64,000 bases of DNA, from positions 432,019-496,018 of the forward strand of contig JAKZMJ010000015.1 of NCBI GenBank assembly GCA_030491005.1, read 5' to 3'. Made by a program: the position numbers and the translations under genes. This DNA is from Sulfurospirillum sp. GTDB taxonomy: Bacteria > Campylobacterota > Campylobacteria > Campylobacterales > Arcobacteraceae. Positions 18,043-28,143 of the stretch are shown here, in pieces. Numbering within the stretch: the stretch's first letter is position 1; every line of letters begins with the position of its first letter. Under the pieces are notes generated by a model. That model saw only the letters and a program-made list of their open reading frames with translations, made no database searches and was not told where the DNA came from.

Positions 18043-18131
18043 AGAGAGTTGACAGAGTTGGTCGAATGTACCGGTTTTGAAAACCGGCGAGGGTCACACC
18101 TCCGGGGGTTCGAATCCCCCACTCTCTGCCA
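18043..18131 (+). tRNA. tRNA-Ser (TGA)
   Basis: Acceptor AGAGAGT pairs with ACTCTCT; anticodon arm CCGGT-TTTGAAA-ACCGG with anticodon TGA; long class II variable arm; T-loop GTTCGAATC; discriminator G and encoded CCA at 18129-18131. It lies 33 bases after tRNA-Leu, so the two form one transcript. Confidence 0.95.
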
Positions 18132-18397
18132 CTTTTAAAAGACACAAGGTACTTAGAATACTCAAAAATTTTGCCAAAGCACACTATTGTATTAAATCTT
18201 TAAATACAAAATAAGTTTAAGAAATGCTAATTCGTACAATTTAAGTAAATTGTAATATGATTTTAATAAATAGAAGATTTACAAAGTTAATATTAGTTAA
18301 ATGTAGGTTTTTTATACTCTAAGGAGAGGTTTAAATCGTTATTGTATTAGTTGTACTATTGAACATCCCAACTTCCCTTATTGAATCTAAGTTTATT
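18132..18397. other. Intergenic, no gene called
   Basis: AT-rich spacer between tRNA-Ser and the 3' end of ung. It contains a possible TATACT (about 18313) and AAGGAG (18321-18326) followed by a 30-codon frame opening at ATC, too weak to call a gene. No clear terminator for the tRNAs is seen. Confidence 0.4.
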
Positions 18398-19048
18398 TTA
18401 CCAAGCAATTTCTTTTTTTCCTAAAGATTTTAAGATATAATTAGTTTTACTAAAATGCTTAGACCCAAAGAATCCTCTATAAGCAGATAAAGGACTTGGG
18501 TGTACTGATTTTAAAATAAAATGTTTAGATTGGTTAATTAAATCTTCTTTTGATATAGCACTTGCACCCCATAAAAGAAAGACTATGTTTTCACAATTAT
18601 TAGAAATGTATTTAATAATATTATTTGTAAAAATTTCCCAACCAATATTATGGTGTGATTTTGCCTTTCCTTCTTCGACACTTAAAATAGTATTTAATAA
18701 TAATACTCCATCTTTAGCCCAAGAATGTAAATCACCTTTAATACAAGTTGATTGTCTATTTAAATCTGATTTTATTTCTTTTAGAATATTTAGCATTGAG
18801 GGAGGGTTTTTTATATGTATAGGAGTTGAAAAAGACAGTCCATCTGCTTGTTCAAATTTATGATAAGGATCTTGACCTAAAATAACAACTTTTATTTTAT
18901 CTAGTTGTGTATAAGCAAAAGCATCAAATATTTTATCTTCTGGTGGGAAAACTCTTGCCTGTAAAGACTTTATCTTAAGTTCTTTTTCTAAAATAAGATA
19001 ATAATCTTTTTTCTTTTCATACCTTAATACTTCATTCCAAGTTTTCAT
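18398..19048 (-). CDS. ung: Uracil-DNA glycosylase
   Basis: Family 1 enzyme that removes uracil from DNA. The 216-aa protein has the water-activating motif GQDPYH (residues 58-63) and the DNA-intercalating loop HPSPLSAYRGFFGS near the C-terminus. Length and motifs are standard. The next upstream gene on the strand (19058) is 9 bases away, suggesting an operon. Confidence 0.97.
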   Translation of the reverse strand: MKTWNEVLRYEKKKDYYLILEKELKIKSLQARVFPPEDKIFDAFAYTQLDKIKVVILGQDPYHKFEQADGLSFSTPIHIKNPPSMLNILKEIKSDLNRQSTCIKGDLHSWAKDGVLLLNTILSVEEGKAKSHHNIGWEIFTNNIIKYISNNCENIVFLLWGASAISKEDLINQSKHFILKSVHPSPLSAYRGFFGSKHFSKTNYILKSLGKKEIAW

Positions 19049-19057
19049 AACAATTAT

Positions 19058-19438
19058 CTATACTTCTAATTCAAAAAAACTTTCTTCTATTTTTTCATAT
19101 TTTGCCACTGAACATGTAATTTTAATAGCATTAGCATAAGAGCCAAATTCTTGTTTAAAAAGTTTTTTAAGTTTTTCTATATTACAAGTTCTAAAAATAA
19201 AATAAGCGATAACATCTTTTTCTCTTGAGCCTTGCTTTTCTATACCAAAACTATCAAATTTCCAATCAATACTTTTTGAAAAGAAAAACACTTCTTCAAT
19301 CTTATCATTTAACTCTTTTCTTGTATTTGTTTCAAATTGATTTAAGTGTATATAAAATGCTACATTAACATTAAATTGTTCTTGTACTAATTTTTTTTCA
19401 AACTCTGTATTAGCATTTATATGTATAATTTCATTCAT
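19058..19438 (-). CDS. Hypothetical protein
   Basis: A 126-aa soluble, acidic protein starting MNEIIHINANTEFEKKLVQE. No signal peptide, membrane segment or known motif is seen. It shares a strand with an ABM-domain gene upstream (27 bases) and ung downstream. AAGG lies about 10 bases before the ATG. Function unknown. Confidence 0.7.
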   Translation of the reverse strand: MNEIIHINANTEFEKKLVQEQFNVNVAFYIHLNQFETNTRKELNDKIEEVFFFSKSIDWKFDSFGIEKQGSREKDVIAYFIFRTCNIEKLKKLFKQEFGSYANAIKITCSVAKYEKIEESFFELEV

Positions 19439-19465
19439 TCTATGATTTAACCTTTTTATTATATT

Positions 19466-19798
19466 TTAACTTTGTCTTACTGATTTAAAACTACTATTTT
19501 CCATAGTGTAATCTCTTTGGACATGGGCTACTCTTATTCTATAGTCTTTATAAATAGAAGTCCGTCCTTTTTCTTGTGCATACATATGATCAAAGGCTTT
19601 TTTCCAAGCTTGTATAGACTTCTCATCTTCCCAAAAAGAAAGTGATACTATTTTATCTTCATTTACAAGTGAGGTGAACCTCTCAATTGATATAAATCCT
19701 GTAGCATTTAATAGCTGTTTTTTTAACATACGAGCAATTTCCATATGCTCTTCGTGCTTATCTATATTAATGATAACTTCAAATATTACTACATACAT
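19466..19798 (-). CDS. Antibiotic biosynthesis monooxygenase (ABM) domain protein
   Basis: A 110-aa dimeric alpha+beta barrel type protein. It has the ABM pattern: an N-terminal strand YVVIFEVIIN, then GFISIERFTS, then VSLSFWEDEKSIQAWKK, and a final HM-containing helix. Family members are small oxygenases or heme-related proteins; the substrate here cannot be read from sequence. Confidence 0.75.
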   Translation of the reverse strand: MYVVIFEVIINIDKHEEHMEIARMLKKQLLNATGFISIERFTSLVNEDKIVSLSFWEDEKSIQAWKKAFDHMYAQEKGRTSIYKDYRIRVAHVQRDYTMENSSFKSVRQS

Positions 19799-19875
19799 TC
19801 AACTATCCTTTAAATTAAAAGTTAATTATAAATTATTATTATAGTTAAATAAAACAAATTTTTAAATAAAAATAA

Positions 19876-21090
19876 TTAATTTAATAAAATGATATCAACA
19901 AAATCACCAGATTTGATATCTTTTGAATTTTCTTCTTGGATTAATAAAGCTGGATTTTTTAACATATTAGTCAAAATTGCACTTGTGCCTTGCTTCTTTT
20001 TATCAAAGTTTACACAATATTGCCCATCGTGATAAGTTACATTACAAGCTGTAAAAATAGTTTTATTAAGACGCTTTGGAAAATCTTCATTACTTTTAGC
20101 TTTTACAATCTTTAGTTTTTCATCTGAGCCTCTAAATTTATATATCATAGGTAAGACATACAATATCGCACATACACTTGAAGAATATGCAAACCCAGGA
20201 AGTGCAATAATGAGTTTTTCATCTTTTAAAGCAATTAATATATGCATTCCTGGTTTAATGTTTACACCATGAAATAAAACCTTGGCTTTTAATTTATCTT
20301 TTATAACATCTTGTACAAAGTCATAATCGCCAACAGAAACTCCACCCGTTGTTACAATTATATCAGCTTTTCTTAAAGCATTTTCAAGCATGCAAGCAAT
20401 AGAGTTAATATCATCTTTTACAATTCCTAATTGTAGCGTTGATGCCCCGTGTATCTTACATAAGGCTTCAATAGTAAGATGATTTGAACTTCTTATTTGC
20501 GAATTATTTGTTTGTTCTTCCCCAAGATCTAAGATTTCATTTCCCGTACTTGCAATTGCAACTATTGGATTTATTCTTACTTTTATTTGTGAGATATTTA
20601 AAGATGCTAAAACACCAATTTCTGCAAAAGATATGCAAGAATTTTTTTTAATTAAAATTTCATCTTTTTTATAGTTTTCGCCAATATTACGAACGGCAAA
20701 TTCAAAAGGTACTTTTTTGATTATTTTTATTTTACTGCCCACGACTTCTACGTTTTCAATAGGAATTAAGCTATCAGCTCCTTGTGGCATTAGTGAGCCT
20801 GTGAATGTTTTGATACAAACACCCTTGCTAACTTTAGATTGGACAACACTTCCAGCTGGATTTATATCAATAATCTCAATAAATTCTTGATCTTCTTGAT
20901 CTGCAAATTTTATTGCATATCCATCCATTGAAGATGTAAGAAATTCTGGACTATTGTGATTTGCTTTAATATCTGTAGCAATTACTCTATTAATAGCATT
21001 GCTTATAAATAGTTTTTGATAAAGATTATTTTTAAAACTTACTTGCTCTAAAATGTCTAAGGATTCTTTATAGCCTATCATTTGTCTCAT
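19876..21090 (-). CDS. moeA: Molybdopterin molybdenumtransferase MoeA
   Basis: Inserts molybdenum into adenylylated molybdopterin in cofactor synthesis. The 404-aa protein shows SSMDGYAIKF near residue 60, FTGSLMPQGADSLIPIE, VSVGDYD in the molybdopterin-binding domain and the conserved LPGFAYSS. It pairs functionally with moaA at 32324 in this window. AAGG lies before ATG 21090. Confidence 0.95.
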   Translation of the reverse strand: MRQMIGYKESLDILEQVSFKNNLYQKLFISNAINRVIATDIKANHNSPEFLTSSMDGYAIKFADQEDQEFIEIIDINPAGSVVQSKVSKGVCIKTFTGSLMPQGADSLIPIENVEVVGSKIKIIKKVPFEFAVRNIGENYKKDEILIKKNSCISFAEIGVLASLNISQIKVRINPIVAIASTGNEILDLGEEQTNNSQIRSSNHLTIEALCKIHGASTLQLGIVKDDINSIACMLENALRKADIIVTTGGVSVGDYDFVQDVIKDKLKAKVLFHGVNIKPGMHILIALKDEKLIIALPGFAYSSSVCAILYVLPMIYKFRGSDEKLKIVKAKSNEDFPKRLNKTIFTACNVTYHDGQYCVNFDKKKQGTSAILTNMLKNPALLIQEENSKDIKSGDFVDIILLN

Positions 21091-21133
21091 TTATCTTTCC
21101 TTGTAAGAGGTCTTAACACAAAATAATTTAAAT

Positions 21134-21307
21134 TCAATCTGACAAGGTTTTATTAATCGATTCTTTTGTATTTAATTTCATTTTATAGCCTACATTTTTT
21201 GTAGCATTCCATAAATCAGCACTATCTTCTTTAATACCTCTCCATGTTGCACATGAACTTAAAAAAATAAGTAAAGTAGCCAATAACACAATTTGATTAA
21301 TCTTCAT
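21134..21307 (-). CDS. Small entericidin-like lipoprotein
   Basis: A 57-residue frame with AAGGATATAA before ATG 21305-21307. The first 20 residues form a lipoprotein signal, MKINQIVLLATLLIFLSSC, with lipobox LSSC. The mature part starts with ATWRGIKEDSADLW, which resembles small entericidin-type lipoproteins (membrane-associated peptides often in toxin/antidote pairs in enteric bacteria). No second paralogue is adjacent. A structural or stress role is inferred only. Confidence 0.7.
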   Translation of the reverse strand: MKINQIVLLATLLIFLSSCATWRGIKEDSADLWNATKNVGYKMKLNTKESINKTLSD

Positions 21308-21378
21308 TTATATCCTTTTTTTTGAAAACATAGTGTACAATAATTTGTATCAACTTTAACATTTATTACATTTAACAA

Positions 21379-23931
21379 CTATTTTTTACCTCTAAATTCT
21401 TTTTCATTTGAACTTTCTACAATTTGTGTTGAAATATTTGAAGTATCCATAGCAATATCATATGTTTGACTAGCAGCATTGGCAATTTTTTGAGTTTGTT
21501 GATCTTGTTTATTTACAGCATCATTAATTTGTTCAATACCAAGTTGTTGTTCCTTAGAAGAGATTTCTACATTTGAAATTAATTTAATTGTATTTGTAAT
21601 ATTCTCATTAAGTTCCAAATAACCTTTCATCATATTTTGTGCTATTACTTTACCATCACTTGCTTTTGTATTTGCATTTTCAACTATACTTTTGATTTTT
21701 TTTGCAGCTAGTGCTGATCTTGAAGCTAAATTTCTAACTTCTTGGGCAACAACTGCAAAACCTTTTCCAGCTTCACCCGCAGTTGCAGCTTCAACAGCTG
21801 CATTTAAAGATAAGATATTCGTTTGAAATGCAATTTGATCAATAACTCCAATTGAATCATTAATCGCACTTACTTCTTTATTAATATCATCCATTGAATC
21901 CATTGTTTTACTTGCTTGTTCTTGTCCGTATTTTGTTTTGATATTTAATTCTTTTGCAAGTTTTGACATTTGGGATATTGAGTTTGAGGTGTTTACAATC
22001 GCACTTGTGATTTCTTCAAGAGAAGCCGATGTTTCTTCTAATGCTGCTGCTGCTTCATTTGTTGATTGATTAACAATATCAACATTTTCTAATAAAGTAT
22101 CCGAAGAAGATTTTAGTGTCATTCCTGTTTTTTTATTATCTATTAGCATAGTAGTTGTTGAATCACCTAATAAGTTAACTCCTGAAGCTAATTTGTAAAA
22201 ATGTGCTTTAAAACCTTTTAAGTCAATTTTATTTAAGTAATTAAAAGAAGCATATTCTTCCAATATTACTAATATCTTTTCTATGTTTTTTTCTAAATTA
22301 TTTCCCATTTTATCTAAAAGAAAAGTTAATTCTTTTAATGCAGGATTTGAAACATTCAAGTTCACTCTTTTAGACAAATCACCTTCTTCATAGTTTTTTA
22401 GAACATCAATAGTTTTTTCTATTATTAGTTTTTCTTCTTCTATATTTAATTTTGTCATTTTAATATTCTCGTTAATTGCTTTTGACATCTTTCCTATTTC
22501 AGTCTTACTTTCTTCTAAAAAATCTACAGTATCAACTTCTTTATTAAGATATTTAAAAAATACAAATAAATCATCACTAAATTTCTCTATTGAAGCTATT
22601 ATTCCTTTTGTCATAAAAAATGAAACTAATAACAAGCCAAGTACAACTATAATTGTTATGATTAATACAAGCATAAAATTAAAATTACTTTTATCATATT
22701 CTAAGTTGATTGATTTTAATAAATTTTCAATTAAAATATTATCAGCTTTTTTCATTAGATTTATTTTAAAAGTCATAAGTTCAAACCAATGAGTTGACTT
22801 TACATTAAATAGTTTATTTGATAATGCTTTTAAGGCATCAAGTGCTGGTTTATCACTTATTTTTACTAATTTATCTAATAATTTTACTTCACTTTGTATA
22901 TCTATATTTTCTTGTATTTTTACTAAACCTTCACTATAAGATAGAAATACACTCTTAATTTTATTTAATAGCTCGATTTCTTCATTACTAACATTTTTAA
23001 TATTTTTATATTCATTAAGTGTTGTAAGTAATTTACTATAAAATATATTTACTTTATCAAAATGTTTAACTTTACCTCTTATGACATAATTTTTAAAGTT
23101 ATGAATTAAACCACCATAGCCAATAATATCTTTCATATTAGATACTAATTTATATTTGCTATTAGCTAAAAGTAATTTATTTCTAATAAGCTCTATTTCA
23201 TCTATTTTTCTGTCTTGCATAATATCATGATACATTTTTACAGATTCACTAGAAGAATATTCAATAAAGTTTTTGATATATACATCTTGTTCTATAATTA
23301 TCTTGTAAAAAGTACTCTTAAGCTTTTCATTAAAATTATTATTAGCTAAAACACTAGAACCAATAGCTCTTTCAACTCCAAGAAGTTCTTTAGTCTTTAC
23401 AAAATTTAAATATGCAATTAATTTTTTTGTATTTTCTTTTGATGTTGATGTCTTTGATATATTAGTTACGATATTTATAAATTTTGAATTAACTTGTGAA
23501 TAATAGCTTAAAGATTGTTCAAAAGAATATGATAAGTTTAAAATATTTTCTCTAACTCCATAAAGCTTTTTAGATTCATTTAAAGCCATATCTAAAGATA
23601 TTTTTATCTCTTTACTAATGCTTATTGATCGAATATATTTGTTTAATTCTTTTAATTTTTCATTAGTTAGTTGATACTGATTTTTTAGTTTACTCTCTAC
23701 CTTTGTTCCTTTACTGCCTATATATATTGCAGATAAACCTCTTTCTTTTTGATGTTCATGAATAAATGTAGAAATTTTTTCAGTTAATAACACATTTTGT
23801 TTTAACTGCTTTAATGTAGACACCTTATTATAATCTAACAAAATGACTTCAGAAGATAGTAATAGAATTATTACAATTGGTATTAAAACAATGAATAATA
23901 TCTTGTTTTTTATAGAAATATTTTTAAACAT
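21379..23931 (-). CDS. Methyl-accepting chemotaxis protein with NIT sensor domain
   Basis: An 850-aa chemoreceptor. Membrane segment near 10-32; then a large periplasmic region whose start [20 protein letters not shown] matches the nitrate/nitrite-sensing (NIT) domain seen in bacterial receptors. A second membrane segment lies at about 420-445, followed by a HAMP-like region and the signalling domain with the hairpin tip [20 protein letters not shown] and [15 protein letters not shown]. It signals to CheA/CheW. The ligand is inferred from the family. Monocistronic, with AAGGGTCGTTT before the ATG. Confidence 0.9.
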   Translation of the reverse strand: MFKNISIKNKILFIVLIPIVIILLLSSEVILLDYNKVSTLKQLKQNVLLTEKISTFIHEHQKERGLSAIYIGSKGTKVESKLKNQYQLTNEKLKELNKYIRSISISKEIKISLDMALNESKKLYGVRENILNLSYSFEQSLSYYSQVNSKFINIVTNISKTSTSKENTKKLIAYLNFVKTKELLGVERAIGSSVLANNNFNEKLKSTFYKIIIEQDVYIKNFIEYSSSESVKMYHDIMQDRKIDEIELIRNKLLLANSKYKLVSNMKDIIGYGGLIHNFKNYVIRGKVKHFDKVNIFYSKLLTTLNEYKNIKNVSNEEIELLNKIKSVFLSYSEGLVKIQENIDIQSEVKLLDKLVKISDKPALDALKALSNKLFNVKSTHWFELMTFKINLMKKADNILIENLLKSINLEYDKSNFNFMLVLIITIIVVLGLLLVSFFMTKGIIASIEKFSDDLFVFFKYLNKEVDTVDFLEESKTEIGKMSKAINENIKMTKLNIEEEKLIIEKTIDVLKNYEEGDLSKRVNLNVSNPALKELTFLLDKMGNNLEKNIEKILVILEEYASFNYLNKIDLKGFKAHFYKLASGVNLLGDSTTTMLIDNKKTGMTLKSSSDTLLENVDIVNQSTNEAAAALEETSASLEEITSAIVNTSNSISQMSKLAKELNIKTKYGQEQASKTMDSMDDINKEVSAINDSIGVIDQIAFQTNILSLNAAVEAATAGEAGKGFAVVAQEVRNLASRSALAAKKIKSIVENANTKASDGKVIAQNMMKGYLELNENITNTIKLISNVEISSKEQQLGIEQINDAVNKQDQQTQKIANAASQTYDIAMDTSNISTQIVESSNEKEFRGKK

Positions 23932-24035
23932 AAACGACCCTTATTATATAAAATAAAATATAAATTAATATTAGCCTATAAAAGATTATTTTTACCTTAA
24001 AAGACTGTAATGTAAGTAATAAATTAATTATTTTA

Positions 24036-24686
24036 TCAAGGCTTCGTGTAAAAATTAAATTTCCAAGCTTTATCTTTCTTATATTTGTATAATTTAAAAT
24101 CATACCATATCTTTTTACATTTATATCTTTTTTTTAAATATCCATTTTTTGCAAAAGCATGAGCTCTCCCAAAATTAGTAGAAACTCCTTTACCATTGGC
24201 ATACATAAAAGCTAGATTGCATTGAGCATCAATATATCCTTGTTTTGAAGCTTTTTCAAAATATTTTACAGCAAGAACATAATCTTTTTTAATAACTATA
24301 CCTTTTAATAAAAATTCTCCTATTTTATTTTGTGCTGGTGCATATAAATTATTTGATGATTCTAAAAAAAAATTATAAGCTTTTTTTAAATTATAATAAG
24401 GACTTTTTTTTGATAAATATAATTTTCCTAAGTAATAAGTTGCTTTATGATTAGCTAATATGCTAGATTGCTCTAATAAATCATGAGTTTTTCTTAGGTT
24501 TTTTTGAATATATTTATTATTTGAATACAAAATTGCTAATTTAAACATAGCTTCTTTATCATTTTTTTTAATCAATTTTTTATACTCACTTATTGATTTT
24601 AAAATCTCATATCTATTTTTATGACTTTCTTTAGCATTATAAGATTTAGCATTTATATAAGAGAATAAACAAAAATATAAAATCAA
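24036..24686 (-). CDS. Exported Sel1-repeat protein
   Basis: A signal-peptide-like N-terminus (LILYFCLFSYINAKS) is followed by four or more Sel1-like repeats (for example AMFKLAILYSNN, ATYYLGKLYLSKKS, AQCNLAFMYANGKG), helical hairpins used for protein binding. The start is uncertain: TTG 24684-24686 gives 216 aa, while ATC 24696-24698, overlapping the alr end, would give an N-terminus MIKILILYF more typical of signal peptides. It follows alr by five bases and is probably co-transcribed. Confidence 0.75.
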   Translation of the reverse strand: MILYFCLFSYINAKSYNAKESHKNRYEILKSISEYKKLIKKNDKEAMFKLAILYSNNKYIQKNLRKTHDLLEQSSILANHKATYYLGKLYLSKKSPYYNLKKAYNFFLESSNNLYAPAQNKIGEFLLKGIVIKKDYVLAVKYFEKASKQGYIDAQCNLAFMYANGKGVSTNFGRAHAFAKNGYLKKRYKCKKIWYDFKLYKYKKDKAWKFNFYTKP

Positions 24687-24691
24687 TATTT

Positions 24692-25717
24692 TTATGATTT
24701 TATTTCTTTACTTAATAAAGAAGATAAATTACTAAGGATTTCATAAGAAATAGTTTTATGAATGTTAGCTAATTGTTTTACATCTTCAAAAATACACACT
24801 TCATCATCTTGTGAATTAATAGACAATGAATCCATAGATATCCTTCCTAATATTTTATACATCTTTGGTGTATGATAATTATATTTTTTACCTATTCTTA
24901 AAAAACCATCGCCATAACCTATATCATAAGTTGAAACATACATATCTTTTTGTGCTAAGTATTCTCCCCCATAACCCACTGAATAATTTTTTTTAATAAA
25001 CCTTGTAGATAATTTATTTGCCCATAATGATAATACAGGTTTTAAGTTTGGATTATCAAATACAGCATCATTTTCTAAGTAACCATAAGATGCTAATCCA
25101 ACTCTTGCAAAATCATCATCAAACGATTTACTCCTAAATAAGGCAGAAGAATTGCATAAATGAAAGTTTGGAAGGCTTATAGAAAGTTTTTCACATAAGT
25201 TTTTAATTTCTTTTTTTACATTTTTAAATACTTCTTGTTGATAAAAAAAATCAGTACTTAAAGTATCTGCTTTTTTGTGATGGCTTAAAACTCCTGTTAA
25301 GTGTAATTTTTTATCAAGAAGCCTATAAATAGCCACTTCTATATCTTTAATACAAATTCCATTTCTATGCATTCCTGTATCAATTTTAAGGTGTACATTC
25401 GAATGTATAGGTACTTTTTGTATATCTTCTAATGAATTAATTACAATGTGAAAAGTGTGTGAATAAGTATCAAATGTACTTTCAGCGAGTATTAAGATAT
25501 ATGAAAAATAATTTTTTACTTCTTGTGCCTCTTTGGATGTCCGAACAACAGCTTTGCTAATTCCATATTCTTGTGCTAAAGAAGCAATTTCTTTTAAACC
25601 ATGACCATAAGCATTGTCTTTTAAAACAACTGCTATTTTTTCTTTTCCTCCAGTTTGTTTGGATATTAAATCCAAATTATGAAAATAATGTTTTTTATTT
25701 ATTACAATCTTTGACAA
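24692..25717 (-). CDS. alr: Alanine racemase
   Basis: PLP enzyme supplying D-alanine for peptidoglycan. The PLP lysine is in [11 protein letters not shown] near residue 32, the C-terminal catalytic Tyr region is SVGYGGEY, and [10 protein letters not shown] follows. I place the start at TTG 25715-25717 because AAGGAT lies just upstream of it; the ATG five codons earlier contains that ribosome binding site. About 341 aa, normal to slightly short. Confidence 0.92.
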   Translation of the reverse strand: MSKIVINKKHYFHNLDLISKQTGGKEKIAVVLKDNAYGHGLKEIASLAQEYGISKAVVRTSKEAQEVKNYFSYILILAESTFDTYSHTFHIVINSLEDIQKVPIHSNVHLKIDTGMHRNGICIKDIEVAIYRLLDKKLHLTGVLSHHKKADTLSTDFFYQQEVFKNVKKEIKNLCEKLSISLPNFHLCNSSALFRSKSFDDDFARVGLASYGYLENDAVFDNPNLKPVLSLWANKLSTRFIKKNYSVGYGGEYLAQKDMYVSTYDIGYGDGFLRIGKKYNYHTPKMYKILGRISMDSLSINSQDDEVCIFEDVKQLANIHKTISYEILSNLSSLLSKEIKS

Positions 25718-25822
25718 AATTATCCTTAGCATTGATTAGTATGTAAGCATACTATTTTTTTCATTTAAGATTCTTAAACAAATTGATTTTTTAATAATTT
25801 TGATAAATTCTTAATTATTGTA

Positions 25823-25828
25823 TATAAT
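25823..25828 (+). promoter_or_regulatory. -10 box for mrp
   Basis: TATAAT in GTATATAATTAAG, 60 bases before ATG 25888; no -35 box. The divergent alr gene starts at 25717. Confidence 0.5.
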
Positions 25829-25887
25829 TAAGACAAAAATTATCCTATTTAAAATATAATGTGATAAATTTTATTATAAGGAAAAAA

Positions 25888-27111
25888 ATGGCAAATGAAA
25901 TTGATATAAAAAATGAATTAAAAAGTGTAAACTATCCTGGTTTTGAAAAATCTATCGTGGATTTTGATTTTATTAAAAATATTAAGATAGTTAATAATAG
26001 TAGCTGTATCATAAATATTGATATTCCTTCAAGTTCAAAAGAAGTTGAAGAAGAAATCAGAACTAATGTTATAAGTGCTTTAAACAAAATAGGATTCAAA
26101 GATACGATTATTGATATAAATAAACCTATGGCACCTACTCAAAAAAGTAATAGCGTAAGTGGTAGTAATATAGCACCTCAAATTAAAAACTTTGTAATGG
26201 TTAGTTCAGGTAAAGGTGGAGTTGGTAAATCAACTACAACAGTAAATCTAGCAATTGCAGCAGCTATGCAAGGTAAAAAAGTTGGTATATTAGATGCTGA
26301 TATTTATGGACCTAATATCCCTCGTATGATGGGTTTACAAGGAAAAGAAGTTGAAGTTGTAGGAAATAAAGCAAAACCATTTAAAATATATGGTGTTGAT
26401 GTTATGTCTATGGGTTCACTTATGGAAGATGGACAAGCTTTAATTTGGAGAGGGGCTATGATTATGAAAGCCATTCAACAATTACTTCGAGATATCTTAT
26501 GGGAAGAGTTAGATATATTATTTATTGATATGCCACCAGGAACTGGTGATGCTCAATTAACTTTAGCTCAAAGTGTACCAATTACTTGTGGTATTAATGT
26601 TACAACTCCTCAGCATGTTGCACTTGATGATTCAAGAAGGTCTTTAGATATGTTTAAAAAGCTAAATATTCCTCTTGGTGGAATTATTGAAAATATGAGT
26701 GGGTTTATTTGTCCTTCTTGTGAAACGGAGTCTGATATTTTTGGAAAAGGTACTTGTGATGATTTAGCAAAAGAATATGGTACAAAAGTAATTGGTCATT
26801 TACCAATTGAACCTGCTATTAGGCAAGGTGGAGATGCTGGTAAACCAATAGTTTATTTTGCTCCCCAATCAGTTTGTGCAAAAAGATATATGAAAGCGGC
26901 CGAAAGTTTAATCTCTTTTGTTGATGAAATGAGTGATAAGGTTGAAAATGCTTCAATTCAACCCACAACAGCACCTGGAGTTAGTGCTTGTTCTACTGCT
27001 CCTGTCCCTGCTAAACCAAAAGAAGATGTAAATGCAGGATGTTGTGGTGGTAGTTCTGCTACTTCTTCAGAACCTGTACCACAAAACAGTGGTGGTTGTG
27101 GTTGTAATTAA
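25888..27111 (+). CDS. mrp: Mrp/ApbC iron-sulfur carrier ATPase with Cys-rich tail
   Basis: P-loop ATPase that carries or transfers iron-sulfur clusters. An N-terminal MIP18-like domain precedes the deviant Walker A SSGKGGVGKSTTTVNLA, the Walker B/switch DMPPGTGDAQLTLAQ, and the cluster-binding CPSC motif. ATG 25888 follows AAGGAAAAA, giving 407 aa; an upstream GTG has no such support. The last 40 residues form an odd tail rich in Pro, Gly and Cys, with NAGCCGGS and a final GGCGCN, beyond the normal end of the family and possibly another metal site. Confidence 0.93.
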   Translation: MANEIDIKNELKSVNYPGFEKSIVDFDFIKNIKIVNNSSCIINIDIPSSSKEVEEEIRTNVISALNKIGFKDTIIDINKPMAPTQKSNSVSGSNIAPQIKNFVMVSSGKGGVGKSTTTVNLAIAAAMQGKKVGILDADIYGPNIPRMMGLQGKEVEVVGNKAKPFKIYGVDVMSMGSLMEDGQALIWRGAMIMKAIQQLLRDILWEELDILFIDMPPGTGDAQLTLAQSVPITCGINVTTPQHVALDDSRRSLDMFKKLNIPLGGIIENMSGFICPSCETESDIFGKGTCDDLAKEYGTKVIGHLPIEPAIRQGGDAGKPIVYFAPQSVCAKRYMKAAESLISFVDEMSDKVENASIQPTTAPGVSACSTAPVPAKPKEDVNAGCCGGSSATSSEPVPQNSGGCGCN

Positions 27112-27164
27112 TAGGCTGTAGTTACAGCATCAAAATATAAAATTACAAATTACAAATTAGATGT

Positions 27165-27184
27165 AAAGAGATTTTAATCTTTTT
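27165..27184 (+). terminator. Possible terminator after mrp
   Basis: AAAGAGATT pairs with AATCTTT (one bulged G) across a two-base loop and runs into five Ts. It lies 54 bases after the mrp stop. Confidence 0.4.
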
Positions 27185-27212
27185 ATATCTAAGTACAAAA
27201 ATACGAAATTAA

Positions 27213-28106
27213 CTAAATATGGCTTTTAGTTTTAAATTTTTTCAATATTGTATCTAAAGAAAATATTACTAATGCAAGCCAAATCAATATAAAACTTATC
27301 AACTTATCAGAACCTAATTCTTCATTATAAATAAACACTGCTAATAAAAGAGATAAAGTAGGTCCAATATATTGGAAAAAACCAAGTGTAGTAAGCTTCA
27401 TTCTTATAGCTGCCCCATTAAATAAAAGTAATGGTATGATAGTCATCAAACCACCAAAAGGCAACATAAAAGATATATAAGTACTTGTACTAAGAAATGC
27501 CAAAGAAGAAGTATTAAGAAGATAGAACAAGTAAACAAGTGCAAAAGGCATTAATATCATAGTCTCAACAAATAATCCAACAACAGAACCAACAGAGACT
27601 TTTTTTCTAATCATTCCATAAAGGGCAAAAGAAATTGCTAAGCTTAAAGAAATAAGAGGAAAAGTCCCTATGGAATATATTTGATACACAACTGCTATAA
27701 AAGCAATAAATATAGCTAAGTACTGATTTTTACTCATTCTTTCATTGAAAAATAAAAAACCAAATAATACATTTATTAAAGGATTGATATAATATCCAAG
27801 AGATGTTTCTATTATCTTATCATTTGAAACAGCCCAAATAAAAATCAACCAATTCACAGATACAAACAATGTTGATAAAAACAAATATCTTAATTGTTTA
27901 ATATTTTTTAATAATTTTAATAAAACTTTACCTTGTTTACTTATAAAAACAATAGGTATAAGTATAAGAAATGACCAAATTATTCTATGGACTAAAATCT
28001 CTAAAGCACTAACTGAAGATACTTCTTTAAAATATATTGGAGCAATTGCACCCCAAAAGAAAAAAGCCAAAATAGCAAAAATAAAACCTAATTTTTCTTC
28101 TTTCAT
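27213..28106 (-). CDS. RarD-type EamA transporter
   Basis: A 297-aa inner-membrane protein of about ten hydrophobic segments in two EamA halves. The N-terminal FAILAFFFWGAIAPIYFKEV and the early HRIIWSF match the RarD subgroup of the drug/metabolite transporter superfamily. Substrate unknown. ATG 28106 has AAAATATTATG without a strong ribosome binding site. Confidence 0.85.
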   Translation of the reverse strand: MKEEKLGFIFAILAFFFWGAIAPIYFKEVSSVSALEILVHRIIWSFLILIPIVFISKQGKVLLKLLKNIKQLRYLFLSTLFVSVNWLIFIWAVSNDKIIETSLGYYINPLINVLFGFLFFNERMSKNQYLAIFIAFIAVVYQIYSIGTFPLISLSLAISFALYGMIRKKVSVGSVVGLFVETMILMPFALVYLFYLLNTSSLAFLSTSTYISFMLPFGGLMTIIPLLLFNGAAIRMKLTTLGFFQYIGPTLSLLLAVFIYNEELGSDKLISFILIWLALVIFSLDTILKKFKTKSHI

Positions 28107-28143
28107 AATATTTTATATCTTGAATTTAGCACCCTTACAAACT

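Noticed and set aside
18335..18424. A 30-codon frame starting ATC after AAGGAG, upstream of and overlapping the ung 3' end
   Set aside because: The start is non-standard, the spacing of eight bases is long, the product is short and hydrophobic, and it overlaps ung; insufficient support for a gene.
21134..21307. Small lipoprotein as a toxin of an entericidin pair
   Set aside because: Only one small gene is present and no antidote partner is adjacent, so a toxin role is not supported; kept as a small lipoprotein.
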